Source of the DNA: Stromatinia cepivora
Lineage: Eukaryota; Ascomycota; Leotiomycetes; Helotiales; Sclerotiniaceae
DNA length: 64,000 nucleotides
Direction: 5' to 3'
Assembly: GCA_014898415.1 (NCBI GenBank)
Contig: RCTD01000006.1
Span: 434,001 to 498,000 of the forward strand
In this document: piece after piece, positions 49,060 through 59,911 of the stretch
Layout: every line of letters starts with the position of its first letter
Position numbering within the stretch: position 1 is the stretch's first letter
Position numbers and translations under genes: made by a program
Notes under the pieces: model-generated
What the model saw: the letters and a program-made list of their open reading frames with translations, nothing else
Told to the model about the DNA's origin: nothing
The model's database searches: none

Positions 49060-49918
49060 ATGACGACCTTCATTCCCAGCTTAACGCTGCCGGCATCCAT
49101 ATTTGCCAACCCAACTGCTTCAATTATTCTCCCTGTTGCTCTTGGTACTGCTGTTGGTTTCGCAGTTAGCCGTATGTATTTACCTCCTGCTCCTTCGACA
49201 CTCATGAGTTTTCGTCGAGATTATGCACAATGAGGAATACCCATTTTGTTCCTCCTGCATGATCGAGGAGATCACCACAATGAGGGGCAATGTGCCAATT
49301 CCTCAAAACAAAAAACTAACATGCTTCCAGCAAAAAAAAACCAAAAAACCTACATGGCACTCAAACAGCCTCCCTACCGTCCACCTCCATATGTCTTCGG
49401 TCCCGCCTGGACTCTTCTCTATGGTCTTATGGGATTCTCTGCCTACCGCGCATACTCTACCGGAATGAACCCTCTCGCTTCAACTGAAAAACATCTTCTC
49501 ACCAAACAAGGCGCCACACTCTACACAATCCAGTAAGTGATACCTCTCACAGACTCATAAAAGCAGCCGCTTAAATATCCCGATCTCTCCCTCTCGTAGA
49601 AACCCAACTAACACTCTATCCCCCAGACTCGGCCTAAACCTAATCTGGACCCCCCTCTTCTTCAAGCTCAAGCGTCCCGTCCTCGCCACCGTTGACATCG
49701 TCACCCTCACCGGCGTCGTTTCCTACCTCACCTATACCTGGAGCAAAGTCGACTCCGTTGCCGCATGGGCACTCGCTCCCTACCTCGGCTGGCTCGGATT
49801 CGCTACTTATCTATGCGCTGGAGTTGGTTACTTGAACGATTGGGATATCAGTGATAAGGAGGTGAAGAAGAGTCCCGAGGGAAAGGACACGAAGTATGTG
49901 GATGAGAAGGAGGGATAG
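49060..49918 (+). CDS. TspO/MBR-family membrane protein (translocator protein homologue)
   Basis: Three exons (49060-49171, 49331-49532, 49627-49918) give 201 aa with five predicted membrane helices, the TspO fold. The family hallmark appears in exon 2: TYMALKQPPYRPPPYVFGPA followed by WTLLYGLMGFSAYRA. Exon 3 holds LGLNLIWTPLFFKLKRPVLA, WALAPYLGWLGFATYL and a charged tail. TspO proteins bind tetrapyrroles and are linked to mitochondrial or stress functions; in fungi the role is poorly defined. The first intron ends in a CAG followed by a run of nine A, so the exact acceptor matters for phase; the chosen site gives AVSPKKNQKTYMALKQ. It is divergent from ARS2. Confidence 0.92.
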
Positions 49919-50815
49919 ATGGTAATGTGAAGCAGGGATGGATTTGCACGGGAGGTGTTTTCACCATCCATATGCTTTGCAAACTCCTCATACCCCTTCG
50001 ACTCTCCAGACAGATGAATTTTGGCGCGCAAAATGGGCACAAGAGCAAGGTTTCGGCATACATTTAATGGGAAGCGAGTAATAAGTTTGTCGATGAATAC
50101 GGATATGCACTAAATTGATTGCTCTCAGATATTATACCACATCTTTTAATCATGAAATACTTACTTGCAATAAAACCAAATCTATCAAGCAATCAAAAAT
50201 GTATTCATCCTGGTGACATAAATTCTGTTTGTTCTACAGTACTATTCAAAGGATTATGCGAGTGTTGAAAGTGGCCTCGCAAACATGGACATGTACAAGG
50301 CAAATCTTATATATAAGCACATGAGTATCATCTGAACCCTTTCAAACAACCTTGCTCGTCAAGAATTTATTCTCGATTTCTTCTCGATACGAACTACAAA
50401 TACCTAGCCCTAGCCTCAATAATCCCACCCTACTCCTTTCCCGTCTATATGAAAATAGCAACGCTAAGCTGACTGACCCGTAGTCTCGGGGCCCTTCTAT
50501 CTTAAAACTACCCTTTGAAATCCTTCATGCTATTCCTACCCCTTGAGGGGTCCATCTCTTATCTCACCCGCCCCTCCTTTCCGAATCAACCGAGCGCGTC
50601 AGCCAATCTAAAATTTCCTAAACGCCCCTAAACGCCCCTCAACGCCAGCCCCATTGATTTGTGAAACTTTCCTAGCCGAAAGGAAAGAGACCCGAGTTTG
50701 TTTTCTATAGCCAGCCACTCTAAGATGATATAATATGCAAAAATGGAAAAAAGAAAACTTTCCAATTCTATGTACATGCGTGCCGTGCCGTAAGTGATCA
50801 AATGCGAAATAAGAG
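49919..50815. other. Convergent intergenic region
   Basis: About 900 bp between TspO (+) and mitochondrial carrier (-) stop codons. Frames at 49828-50063 are shadows of the TspO end and UTR. Nothing else seen. Confidence 0.5.
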
Positions 50816-51873
50816 TTAAGAGAGATGGAAACGACTCTTTAATCCGTCGTAAATCATGAATATGAATGCGGAGCTAGGTGCTGATCGCATGACTGTGATA
50901 CCACAACCTCGATACATGCCCTTCAAGCCATGTTGTTTCCAGAGAAGAGCACCCTCTTGCACGAATGTTGTGCGGGGTGCCGTGGATGAAGTAGAAGCGG
51001 TTTGCATGCGAGATTTGATGGTGTCCGCGGGAAAGAAGAGAAAATTATAAGACATGCCTGCTGAGGCGCCAGCGAGAGCCTGTTGCCAAAAAGGTAGTGG
51101 TGCTAGCTCGGTGGATAGAACTAGAGGGGAGTTTTGGGGAGAACGTTTGTCGTTCAATTTTCGAAAAAGTGAAGTGACAGTTTCCTTGCTACCAAACCAA
51201 GCTGCACATCCACCCGTTTCACGGATCAAGGTGCCTAACTGCCCATTCCAAAAACCACGAATGCCTTGATGATGCCATACATCGCGGATAACTGCTGAGA
51301 CTGTTTTGGCAGCAACGGGAGCTGAACTATTTGCGGCGGTACTTGTAACTTGTATTTTGCATTTGACCAATTCAATGGGCGTGAGAATTAAGGAAGTGAG
51401 GGCACCAGATAGGGCACCAGTCATCCACAACGCCTCAAGGGGAAGTGGTTGATCCCTCTTATATATCCCGGCCTTGAGGAGCGCTTCTCTGCTCGCTTGC
51501 TCCCAAACAAAAAGACTGCTAGTCTCCAGAGCAGCTCCAACTAGTGGAGCACTAATACCCCTATATAATCCTAGAATTCCATCACTGCGAATCGATTGTT
51601 TGAAACAATCGAGAGGCCCTGTATACCGTAGAGGAAGGTGGTAAGGTTGGGATTGGAGCCGTACTTTGACGGTGTCGAAAGGATATTCGATATATTTGCC
51701 AGCTACTCCAGCAATCTATTCATTTGTTAGCAATAATCTTGACTTTTTCTGCAGGTATCACACACTGAACCGTAGAGACAATCCTCGACAGAATTCATTA
51801 AAGCCTCTCTTCCTTTAGATACTACTTCCCGAGATGTGTTTGGGGTGAAATCTGCTGTCATAGTCGCTGCCAT
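50816..51873 (-). CDS. Mitochondrial carrier, ornithine transporter (ORT1/ARG11) type
   Basis: Two exons (51766-51873, 50816-51715) encode 335 aa with three tandem mitochondrial-carrier repeats. The three PxD/ExxK/R signatures are present: [20 protein letters not shown] and [10 protein letters not shown]. The even-helix stretch [18 protein letters not shown] carries the Arg-Glu contact residues typical of basic amino-acid carriers, and [15 protein letters not shown] after a short N-terminus matches the ornithine-carrier group. It should exchange cytosolic and matrix ornithine in the inner mitochondrial membrane for arginine metabolism. ATG at 51873 gives a short N-terminus (MAATMTADF). The 50-nt intron keeps phase zero. 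Confidence 0.93.
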
Positions 51874-53021
51874 TCTAACTAAACCGTAGCTTTGCTTATG
51901 CGAAACTACAGAAATATGTTTCCAGGAACGGTGATGATAGTTCGATATTTGATTATGCCGATGTAATTGATTGCCCGAAGACCTAAGATGCTATGAAGAA
52001 GATAGCCGGAGAAGGATGGGGATCTTTGCACGGCTCTTTATAAGCTGAGTAGACTCGGGAGGATTTGCGATTCGGTGTGCCGTGTGGATAGCAAGGTTGC
52101 TGTTCCACGCAATTGAATAACAGTTGCAAGGTAAAAGTAAAAGTAACAGTTGAATTGTGTGGTTGTTTGCAATATATTTCACCAACAACGGATTGCACCC
52201 AGATCTTTCTTACTCTCTCGTAATTTATTGCAGCAAACTCGTAATCTTATGAATCAGAGGGGAGTGCGCCCCACAAACGATGAAGATGAATCGATCCCCA
52301 ACAAACCCAACCATAGTGTTAGAAAGACATGGTAGAGCCAAGGCAATTAATCAATGAATATATATATATGGTGGTGGAGTTGGTGGAAGGCTTGAATTGT
52401 TGTGGTAGGAAAGTGAAGTCCGATTATCGTGAAATCATTTCGGAGGGCTTGTCAAAAATGAAGTGGGGAGTATGGAGCTATTTTTTCTTATCAGATGGAA
52501 AATCTGCGAAAATCTCCACAATCTAATAAATTTTGGTCGGCCCAAGTCTTCCTTTTTAAAAAGCTAGGGATTCGGATTCAAATGTCGTAGTATCAGAAAT
52601 GATATGTCTCTAGGTACCAATGATAATTAAATGATTTGAGTTTAAATAATGTGCTAATTTTATATGAATTCTTATAAGGATATTAGACAATGAAATAATC
52701 GATCGATTTGAGACGGGAACAATGGACCCTTCTTGTTTTCAAAGAAATTTGGAAAAGGGACGAGTCCAAATTGGTTTAGCGTTTTAATTAGTGCACACCG
52801 ATAAGCTGCATTGCGCTTATCGAAAACACAGAAAAAAAAAGTTCCTGCACATGCTTAGTACCTAGTGAATTTCGAAATCAAGACAACGAATTAATTCTGG
52901 TGCTTGACAATCGAAACGCCTAAAATAAACTCATCGGCATTCGTACCTACTCATTCGCTCATAGATATCCAGACAAAAAAACACATTGATCAATATCTGT
53001 TCCGTATTTGGTTGATCAAAA
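51874..53021. other. Divergent intergenic region between carrier and CGR1 genes
   Basis: About 1.15 kb. AT-rich, with the two promoters. Open frames at 51983-52198 and 52150-52526 show no domain. Confidence 0.5.
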
Positions 53022-53519
53022 ATGTCGACAGAAATCGCCCCTACCAGTGTTGCACTTGAGTCGACCGTCCCAACCTCGGCCGTCGTTCCACAGGGTATGC
53101 GCAAGAATGGTACGTATGCGCTCGCATTGATGCTTTTTAATTTCTTGCCAGACACCAAGTCGCTAATTCTGATATTCTATAGGTAAACAATGGCATCCTG
53201 TGAAGAAAGCTTTCCGACCAAAGGCTGGAAATACTTCCTATGAAAAGAGAAAGGCAAATGATGAGGCAGTGGCAGCAACTAAGGCCAAAGAGAAGGAAAT
53301 GAAGGAGGAGAAAGAGGCAGCAAGACAGGTCAGAGCCTGGTTGATTGTATCTAAGACGAAATCTAATCATTGAAATAGGCCCATATAACAAAGATCAAGG
53401 AAAAGCGCGCCAACAAGGAGGAGAGAGAACGATACGAAAAGATGGCCGAAAAGATGCATCAGAAGCGTGTCGACAGATTAAAGAGAAGGGAGAAGAGAAA
53501 CAAGATGTTGAAGTCATGA
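53022..53519 (+). CDS. CGR1: rRNA-processing protein CGR1
   Basis: Three exons (53022-53109, 53183-53328, 53379-53519) encode 124 aa, matching the small CGR1 family. After a short Thr/Pro-rich N-terminus comes [20 protein letters not shown], the family signature, followed by an almost wholly helical, Lys/Glu/Arg-rich segment ([40 protein letters not shown]) and a basic end [13 protein letters not shown]. Yeast Cgr1 acts in the nucleolus in 60S subunit and pre-rRNA maturation. All introns are short and keep phase. Confidence 0.94.
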
Positions 53520-54089
53520 TAGACAATTTTCTGGGATGGAGCATGGCGTATGGGATGGATTGAAACGTATTAAGTGCAATGGGTTGATATGGTCGATTTG
53601 CACAAGTCACATATAATACGTCGACCAATTTTCAGCTATTGATGGCATAATAGACGACTACTAAAAGCCGAATATAGCAGTATTGATTAGGATACCCCTC
53701 CTGTTAGTGAGGATGAAATCAACTGAGACTCAGTGTAGCTTCTTGAAGAAACGGATGGTGTCGACCAGATGGGAATTTATATCTTCGATGATCATTTAAC
53801 ATTTGATTTGAGATTAAGGCACAAGGTCTATTAGCTATTTTGAATGTATGAAAAATATTGATAGAGACAATTAAAAGAATTAAATCTTCCCAAGTATCTC
53901 TTAACTGATTTAATAATATCCTCATGTTAACGTCCCCTTCGTGAACGAATTCATGCTGATGCGGCCGCAGGCTTCGTAATTACGTTAATGGTCGCTAAAG
54001 CTCACCATCTAAGCTTCATTGCACATGCATCGGAAGCTCGACAGACATAAACATGAGACAAGACACAGCTGATCACGGACTAAAGAGTT
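53520..54089. other. Intergenic region between CGR1 and two-span membrane protein
   Basis: About 570 bp. No gene seen. Confidence 0.5.
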
Positions 54090-55202
54090 ATGTCTTCCAA
54101 CGGTGATGGATCAAAATATGTTTCTCCAAATAAATCTCGTCATCAAGTCGCACGGCCGGTATCTGAGGCATCATCCTCTCCCCTGAAATCTCACCGATCG
54201 CATCACCACCATCACCATCACCATCACCATCATCATCCGCATATACATCGTCGAGAAAAGGACGAGAAATCATCTCAATCTACTCTGCAGAAGGCCTTCA
54301 GCCCTTCTGAAGAGTTGTCGAGAAGTGAGGGAGTTTCTTCAAACGAAAGCCGGAATGGAAGTACAGGGCACAGCATTTTTAGCTCTTCTGTGGACGGCTT
54401 CGATTTGTCCAGAAACAGCGAGAGGAGGCCATTAAGGGAGGGCGAGCTCGAAGCGGAGAAGGAGAAGAGCACCATGATGGCCACGTTTGTCTTTCTTACT
54501 ATCTATTGCTCTTTTATACTAATGTACTGGATTAGGGAATTGCGAAATACCTTGACGGACGTGAATGCTGTGGCAGATAATACAACCAGACATCTCGATG
54601 CAACATACTATTCGGTTCTAGAAAAACTTGGGGATCTGCATAAGACGATCGGCTCTCTCAAAGAGTTGGCGACTATGACTAGACAATTGAATGAAGATTT
54701 TAATACAGAGGGAAAGGAGCTCGTACAAGAAAGTCGAGTGCAACTAGAAGGGTTTGAAGAGTTCGAAGCACAGGAACAGAAGATCAAAGCATTGGAGAAA
54801 CGTGTTAAAGAAGGACGAAATACAATTAACACATTGAGTGGGCGGGTAGACGTTGTTAGAAAGCGAGTTAAAGGCTGGGAAGAAGCAGAGCAGGAATGGC
54901 AAGACAAAACCCGAAAGCGACTGAAGATGATGTGGATTCTAATGTCGATATGCGCAACTATTTTGCTATCAATTGTTATTCTGGCCTATATGCCTTCGAG
55001 AGGACAACGGCATGGAGCTGCAAGATTGAACACTTCCAATCCGACTGCGCTGGGGGAGTTGGAAAAGGCCAAAAATGAGACCAGAAATATGCAGAAGCCC
55101 CCTTTTGAGATATTGGAGAGTTCAACAACTGGAAGTGAAGTTAATAAGGAAGTAGGGAAACCGGCAGAAGATCCAAGACTTGAGATATTCGACGAGTTAT
55201 AA
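54090..55202 (+). CDS. Orphan two-membrane-span coiled-coil protein with polyhistidine tract
   Basis: An intronless frame of 370 codons with no family I recognise. Layout: a disordered Ser/His/Arg-rich N-terminus with 12 consecutive His (residues 38-49); a first hydrophobic span at about 129-148; a long charged region (about 150-278) with strong heptad character (for example FEEFEAQEQKIKALEKRVKE and NTINTLSGRVDVVRKRVKGW); a second span at about 281-300; and a hydrophilic tail. The two spans separated by a coiled coil suggest a hairpin-like membrane or tethering protein, with the coil in the lumen or, if topology is inverted, in the cytosol. Cell location is unknown. Confidence 0.75.
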   Translation: MSSNGDGSKYVSPNKSRHQVARPVSEASSSPLKSHRSHHHHHHHHHHHHPHIHRREKDEKSSQSTLQKAFSPSEELSRSEGVSSNESRNGSTGHSIFSSSVDGFDLSRNSERRPLREGELEAEKEKSTMMATFVFLTIYCSFILMYWIRELRNTLTDVNAVADNTTRHLDATYYSVLEKLGDLHKTIGSLKELATMTRQLNEDFNTEGKELVQESRVQLEGFEEFEAQEQKIKALEKRVKEGRNTINTLSGRVDVVRKRVKGWEEAEQEWQDKTRKRLKMMWILMSICATILLSIVILAYMPSRGQRHGAARLNTSNPTALGELEKAKNETRNMQKPPFEILESSTTGSEVNKEVGKPAEDPRLEIFDEL

Positions 55203-56045
55203 TTCATTGGTACAAGAATGCACATACAAGGTTCACATTTTCTAAGCCCAGCTCAGCTCAATCGTGAATATTACCACTTTTTCCAAGTATACTAGCCTTA
55301 CGGGATCAGAAAATCAGTGGGTCTATGGTCTGATGACTTAGGATATTAGCATGCCGAGCAGCCGGATCTTGGTATAAGTCCAAACCAACCTTGCAATCCG
55401 CACATCTTCATCTTAGAATCCGAGAAAGCTAGACGGGTAGATGCCGAGAAGGCTATACGGAGTGCAGGTTTCATGTCTAATGATCTACGCTCGCCACTGT
55501 ATTCGTACTATGTATTCGTACTAGTCTTGGGATCATGTGCGCTCTCCAAGCTTAACATCTAGAATGGTGGCATGGTGGTATGGGAGTGTGGGCACAACGG
55601 ACATCAAATCATTTCTCTAAGCACCAGCCACCAAAAATATATCCCTGTATTGTATAGAGTAATTGTCAAGAAATTCAAAATCAATATATAAGCTGTGAAT
55701 ATTCTTTTTGCTATGAAAGTTAATATGAGTCTGTGATTATTTATCATCACAATCAGTTAATTTTAGACTTGTTTATTGTGGCTTCTACTCCTAGATCGAA
55801 TGATATATATAGATATTTATTCTTGGGGCAACTGCATCACCAGGAGGAAACTACCCCGCTGCACAGTAAGCTACTTTAAGCATTGCACAGCCCAAAAAGC
55901 ATCCAATCTCAAACTCAAACTCCTAAATAACATTGGGCCTTGAAACCCCTCAACGAGCAACACGATCGATCACAAGAGCCCAAGACTCGCGCGGGTTCCT
56001 CCAAACATAGCCACAAAGGAGCGAAGCAACCAAAACAACGGTTCG
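55203..56045. other. Intergenic region upstream of PX-domain gene
   Basis: About 840 bp, promoter of the PX gene in its right half. Nothing recognisable seen. Confidence 0.5.
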
Positions 56046-59000
56046 ATGAACGACGAAAACAGAATTGAAGGGAGAAATCCTGTCATTCCTCCTTCCTCGC
56101 CTTCCAAAATGACAGAAAATGGCACCGTATTGTCATCTACGAGAAGTGTCTTTGGACATGATAAGGGTCAAGCACTTACAGGAAAGCAAGAGCATTGTAT
56201 GTATTCAGCAAATATATCCTACCTTTTGGCAAACGCCGTGGCTAATGTTCTCCAGATCTCAAACGCGAGTTAATCTCCCAACAAGTGAAATACGAAATCA
56301 CCGAGTTGAATTCTCCCACAGCATTACAGAGATTCGGTGCCCCATTCAAATCCGATCGTGGGGAAGTATCTCCTTTGGATTCCGAGCTACCCATTCTCAG
56401 ATACATATTCGTACATCATGTTCGCGAGTTTCCATTTTTGGACAAGGCGAAGGAGAAGGAGTTTTGGCAGGACAAACTACAGGTGGTGAGTTCAGGAAAG
56501 CGTCTGGGCTCTTATATTTATCTAACAAATGTACTATGCAAGTTCCTACAATCTTTCGCGGAGAAACATATCTCGTCATCCGAAGACAGGCTCGAAGAAA
56601 CAAAGCGCAGAAAGTTATCCATAAAATGTCAGAAGCTAGTGGAGCTGATGATGGTGTCTGGTATACCAACGGCTTCGGGATATGAGGAGAGGATTAGGTT
56701 CTCTGAATTAGAAGTTGTCGATGCGGGTGCTATTGAGCATGGAGTTCTTTCGACCATGCCAGAAGGCCATTATCTGCACGGCTGGGATGTGAATGTGGCA
56801 GGAGTTAGAACAACCAAAGTCAAACGAAACATCAGATATCATAAGCATGCGGTGAGTTAATCATGGCTGTACTTGTGGAAAAACTACTTATGCCACCTTA
56901 GGAATTCATTCTCCGAGTTAAGAAAAAGGGGGAGATCCCATACTTCATTGGACGCAGATATGGTGATTTCAGCAGACTTCACAAGAGGCTAAGAACAGAA
57001 CTTCCTGGCAAAGTCCTCCCACCCATGCCCAAAAAAAATAAGGAAAGTTCAACCGCCTCAAATCTAATTAGTGGCATTACGGGTGGCAAGGATTCCGACG
57101 CATCTTCGATGTCCTCGGTTTCAACGATGGGGAATCTGGGCACTGAAAGTGGCATGAAGAATCTGTCTGTCCGTGGTTAGTTCATGAACCTCCTGTCATG
57201 TTTCGAAGTTCAAAGAGCTAATTTTAGTAGATCATCGTCGCTCTGGATCCGCAGCGTCATTCGGCAGGTCATCTCCTAGAGCATCAACATCATCCCCACG
57301 GCCATCTGTAGACAGAAGCCCCAAGAGTCCTTCGACCCCTGTTACAGATTCCGATGTCAGTTTCCTTCATAAACTATTGGCCTATCATGTGCTAATTTCT
57401 TTCAGGGCATGACACTATGGCGAGAAAACCAGCGTATATCCTTGAGAGCATTCCTCCGTGGTCTTCTTACTAATCCTCAAATTGCTGGAACTCGAGCAAT
57501 GCAAGATTTTCTGTCAAGTCAACCTATTAAACTAAGCGATGAAGATGTAGAGGATGTAGAGAGAAGAAGGCTAATGGATGAGAAGAGAGTTGTTGAGCAG
57601 AAGCAGTTTTATGAAATAGCCAGGAAGCGCGCCGCCGAACTAGACATATACATGGAAGAGTAAGTACTCCGGCTTGAACCTCTTTATCTATCCATCGACT
57701 AACTATTTTAGATTTCGTCGCGATATTGTGGAAAGCAATGGTCTCACCAAATTATTCAAGGAAATCAAGGATAAGCCAACCATTCAAGATCTCAGCATCC
57801 AGTACCAGAAGTTTGCGGAATGGCTACGAATCGAAGTAGCAGCAACCCTTTACCATTTGTTCCTGGCAGAAGATAACTCTCCTGAATTATTCGCTCAAGC
57901 AAAAAAGATCCATTCAATGATACCATATACGATTATCAAGAACGCAATTCGAATAGCTAATCCCGCGGCTGTTATGTCTAGCATATTAGACATCTTTTTA
58001 GCTCAACCTTTTGGAGCGAGATCGCTCATGCAAAGAATCTTTTCTTTAACATTGAATGATGGCATCAGAAGTTTTCAAAAATCTATCGACGGCCTTGAGG
58101 ATAAGGTCAATGAGCCCGTGTTCTGTGAGAAACTAAAGAAGTTTTCCGACGGTCCGGAAGATCTCAAAAATTCTGTAAGAGCTGATGCAGAAGAGGATAG
58201 CGTGGACTTGATTGTCGCCATTCTGCGATCAGACGCGATCGAACCACAACTAAATGCAGCGCAAATTGGCAAAATATTTAACGCTTATGTTGCATGGAAC
58301 AACGCTGTGGAGAATGTTGATGAAGTGATGAAGCAAGGTGCAGAATTATTTTCATACTTGAAACAGCTTCTAAAATTGTACACGAGACAACGGGATAAGG
58401 CTATGATGCTCAATATGATTGAGGAACCAGTTACATTACGCCTTCTTCGCGACTTGTTTACGATCTTTTACGAGCCCTTGGTACGGGTGTATAAATCGGC
58501 AAATGTATACAACAGCGTCACTGATTTTGCCGATTTTATTGAGGATACGATAAGAGTAAGTGTGGTTCTGCTTTTATTAACAGACAGAAATGGCTAATGA
58601 TGTTATCAAAAGGTTGTCGACAAATGCCGAGAGCAAGATTTTTCAGCAGACCCTAACCAAACGGTTCAAGCATTCATCGATTTATGCCAACGACACGAAC
58701 ACAATTTCTACAAATTCGTTCACGAAGTCCATACACATGATAATGGACTGTTCACTCAATTGATGGGTTGGATCGAGGGAATTTTGGAGTTCCTTCGCCA
58801 AGGTCCTAAGGGCGGAAAACTTGACATCAATGCTCTTGTTACCGGTGCCGTGAGCGTGAATCAATTAAATAAGGAAGTTGCCGTTAATGAGATAAACCAA
58901 TTAATCAGTTGGCAAGAAGCACGCAAGAAGTGGCATTCTGATAAAACAAGACAAAAAATGGCGGCGGAAGGTACAGGTGCTGCAGAGCAGGTACCTGGGG

Positions 59001-59260
59001 CACTAGCATTTAAGAGTGCTGATTTTGGACTAGATGAAATGGATCTCGAGGAGATTAACTATGAAGAAGACGATGAGAGTAGTGATGAGGACGAGGAAGA
59101 CGATGAGTTGGACCCAATTGCGGCAGAAAGGAAGAGAAGAGCAAGGAAACAGGATCATTTGAGGAGAACCGCGGGTGAGCCTGTCAAGCCGGATGTGAAA
59201 GAGGTGCATAAATTGAAGGATGGATTCTTGAGTATGCTTAGGGGTGTGCTTGCTGAGTAG
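56046..59260 (+). CDS. PX-domain protein with DUF3818 (PX-associated) regions, yeast YPR097W (Lec1)-like
   Basis: Eight exons (56046-56196, 56256-56485, 56543-56851, 56902-57175, 57228-57355, 57406-57659, 57712-58555, 58613-59260) encode about 945 aa. An N-terminal PX-associated region (YLKRELISQQVKYEITELN, LPILRYIFVHHVREFPFLD) precedes a PX domain (about residues 205-270) with the phosphoinositide-pocket motif IGRRYGDFSRLHKRLRTELP. A Ser/Pro-rich linker follows, then a long alpha-helical DUF3818-type region (SLRAFLRGLLTNPQIAG, GWIEGILEFLRQGPKGGKLD) and an acidic C-terminal segment. The family is thought to bind phosphoinositides and handle lipids at membranes; in yeast YPR097W has been linked to ergosterol distribution. 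One acceptor (TAGTAG at 57225-57230) offers two splice positions three nucleotides apart. Confidence 0.9.
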
Positions 59261-59911
59261 TTAATGGTTTCGGTTTTGATGGGAGGTAATGGATGTTGTA
59301 TCGGGATAAGGGTAGTATGATACCTCTGGGAGGAGTTTGGTTTTGGGACAAGATTATGGTTAGGGGGATTGGAAGATTCATGTGGTTTGGTCATTGATAT
59401 GAAGTCGGATGACTATAATAGATGCAGCCAAAGAAAGATACATAAATAGCCGACATAAATCATAGACAATCGATCGTTTTCAATAAAATCCCCAGAAATT
59501 TTCTGTTGAATTTGTAATGAACGAAAATATTGTTGGATGAAGCTCAGTAGGTTTGGTGTTATTTTTGATGCTTGGACAGTCCCTTTGACTTATGCACAAA
59601 ATGAGAATCCTAGACAATCGATTCTGCAAATTTTGGAACAAAAGTTGGTAGAAGAGACTTTGAAAACATCTTCAAGGAGTTGTAATATGAATAATCTAGC
59701 AGAATTACAGAATGGACAATTATAATATATAATATTGATCATGATTTAGGACCATTGATCAAAGTTCCATCTGCTAGAACTCCTCGCTTAAAAAGATGGT
59801 GCAAAAAATTCTATCACCACTTTTGATCATGATGTGAGGGTCCTGAATTGTGATATCTTTTTTCAAACATACTAACAACCCACCCACTATATTCCTCGAT
59901 AAGATACCACC
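59261..59911. other. Intergenic region upstream of METTL25-like gene
   Basis: About 650 bp; promoter of the next gene. A 62-codon ATG frame at 59537-59725 has no domain, and I do not annotate it as a gene. Confidence 0.5.

Noticed and set aside
59537..59725. 62-codon ATG frame upstream of the METTL25-like gene
   Set aside because: No recognisable domain or conservation visible; may lie in a 5' UTR.
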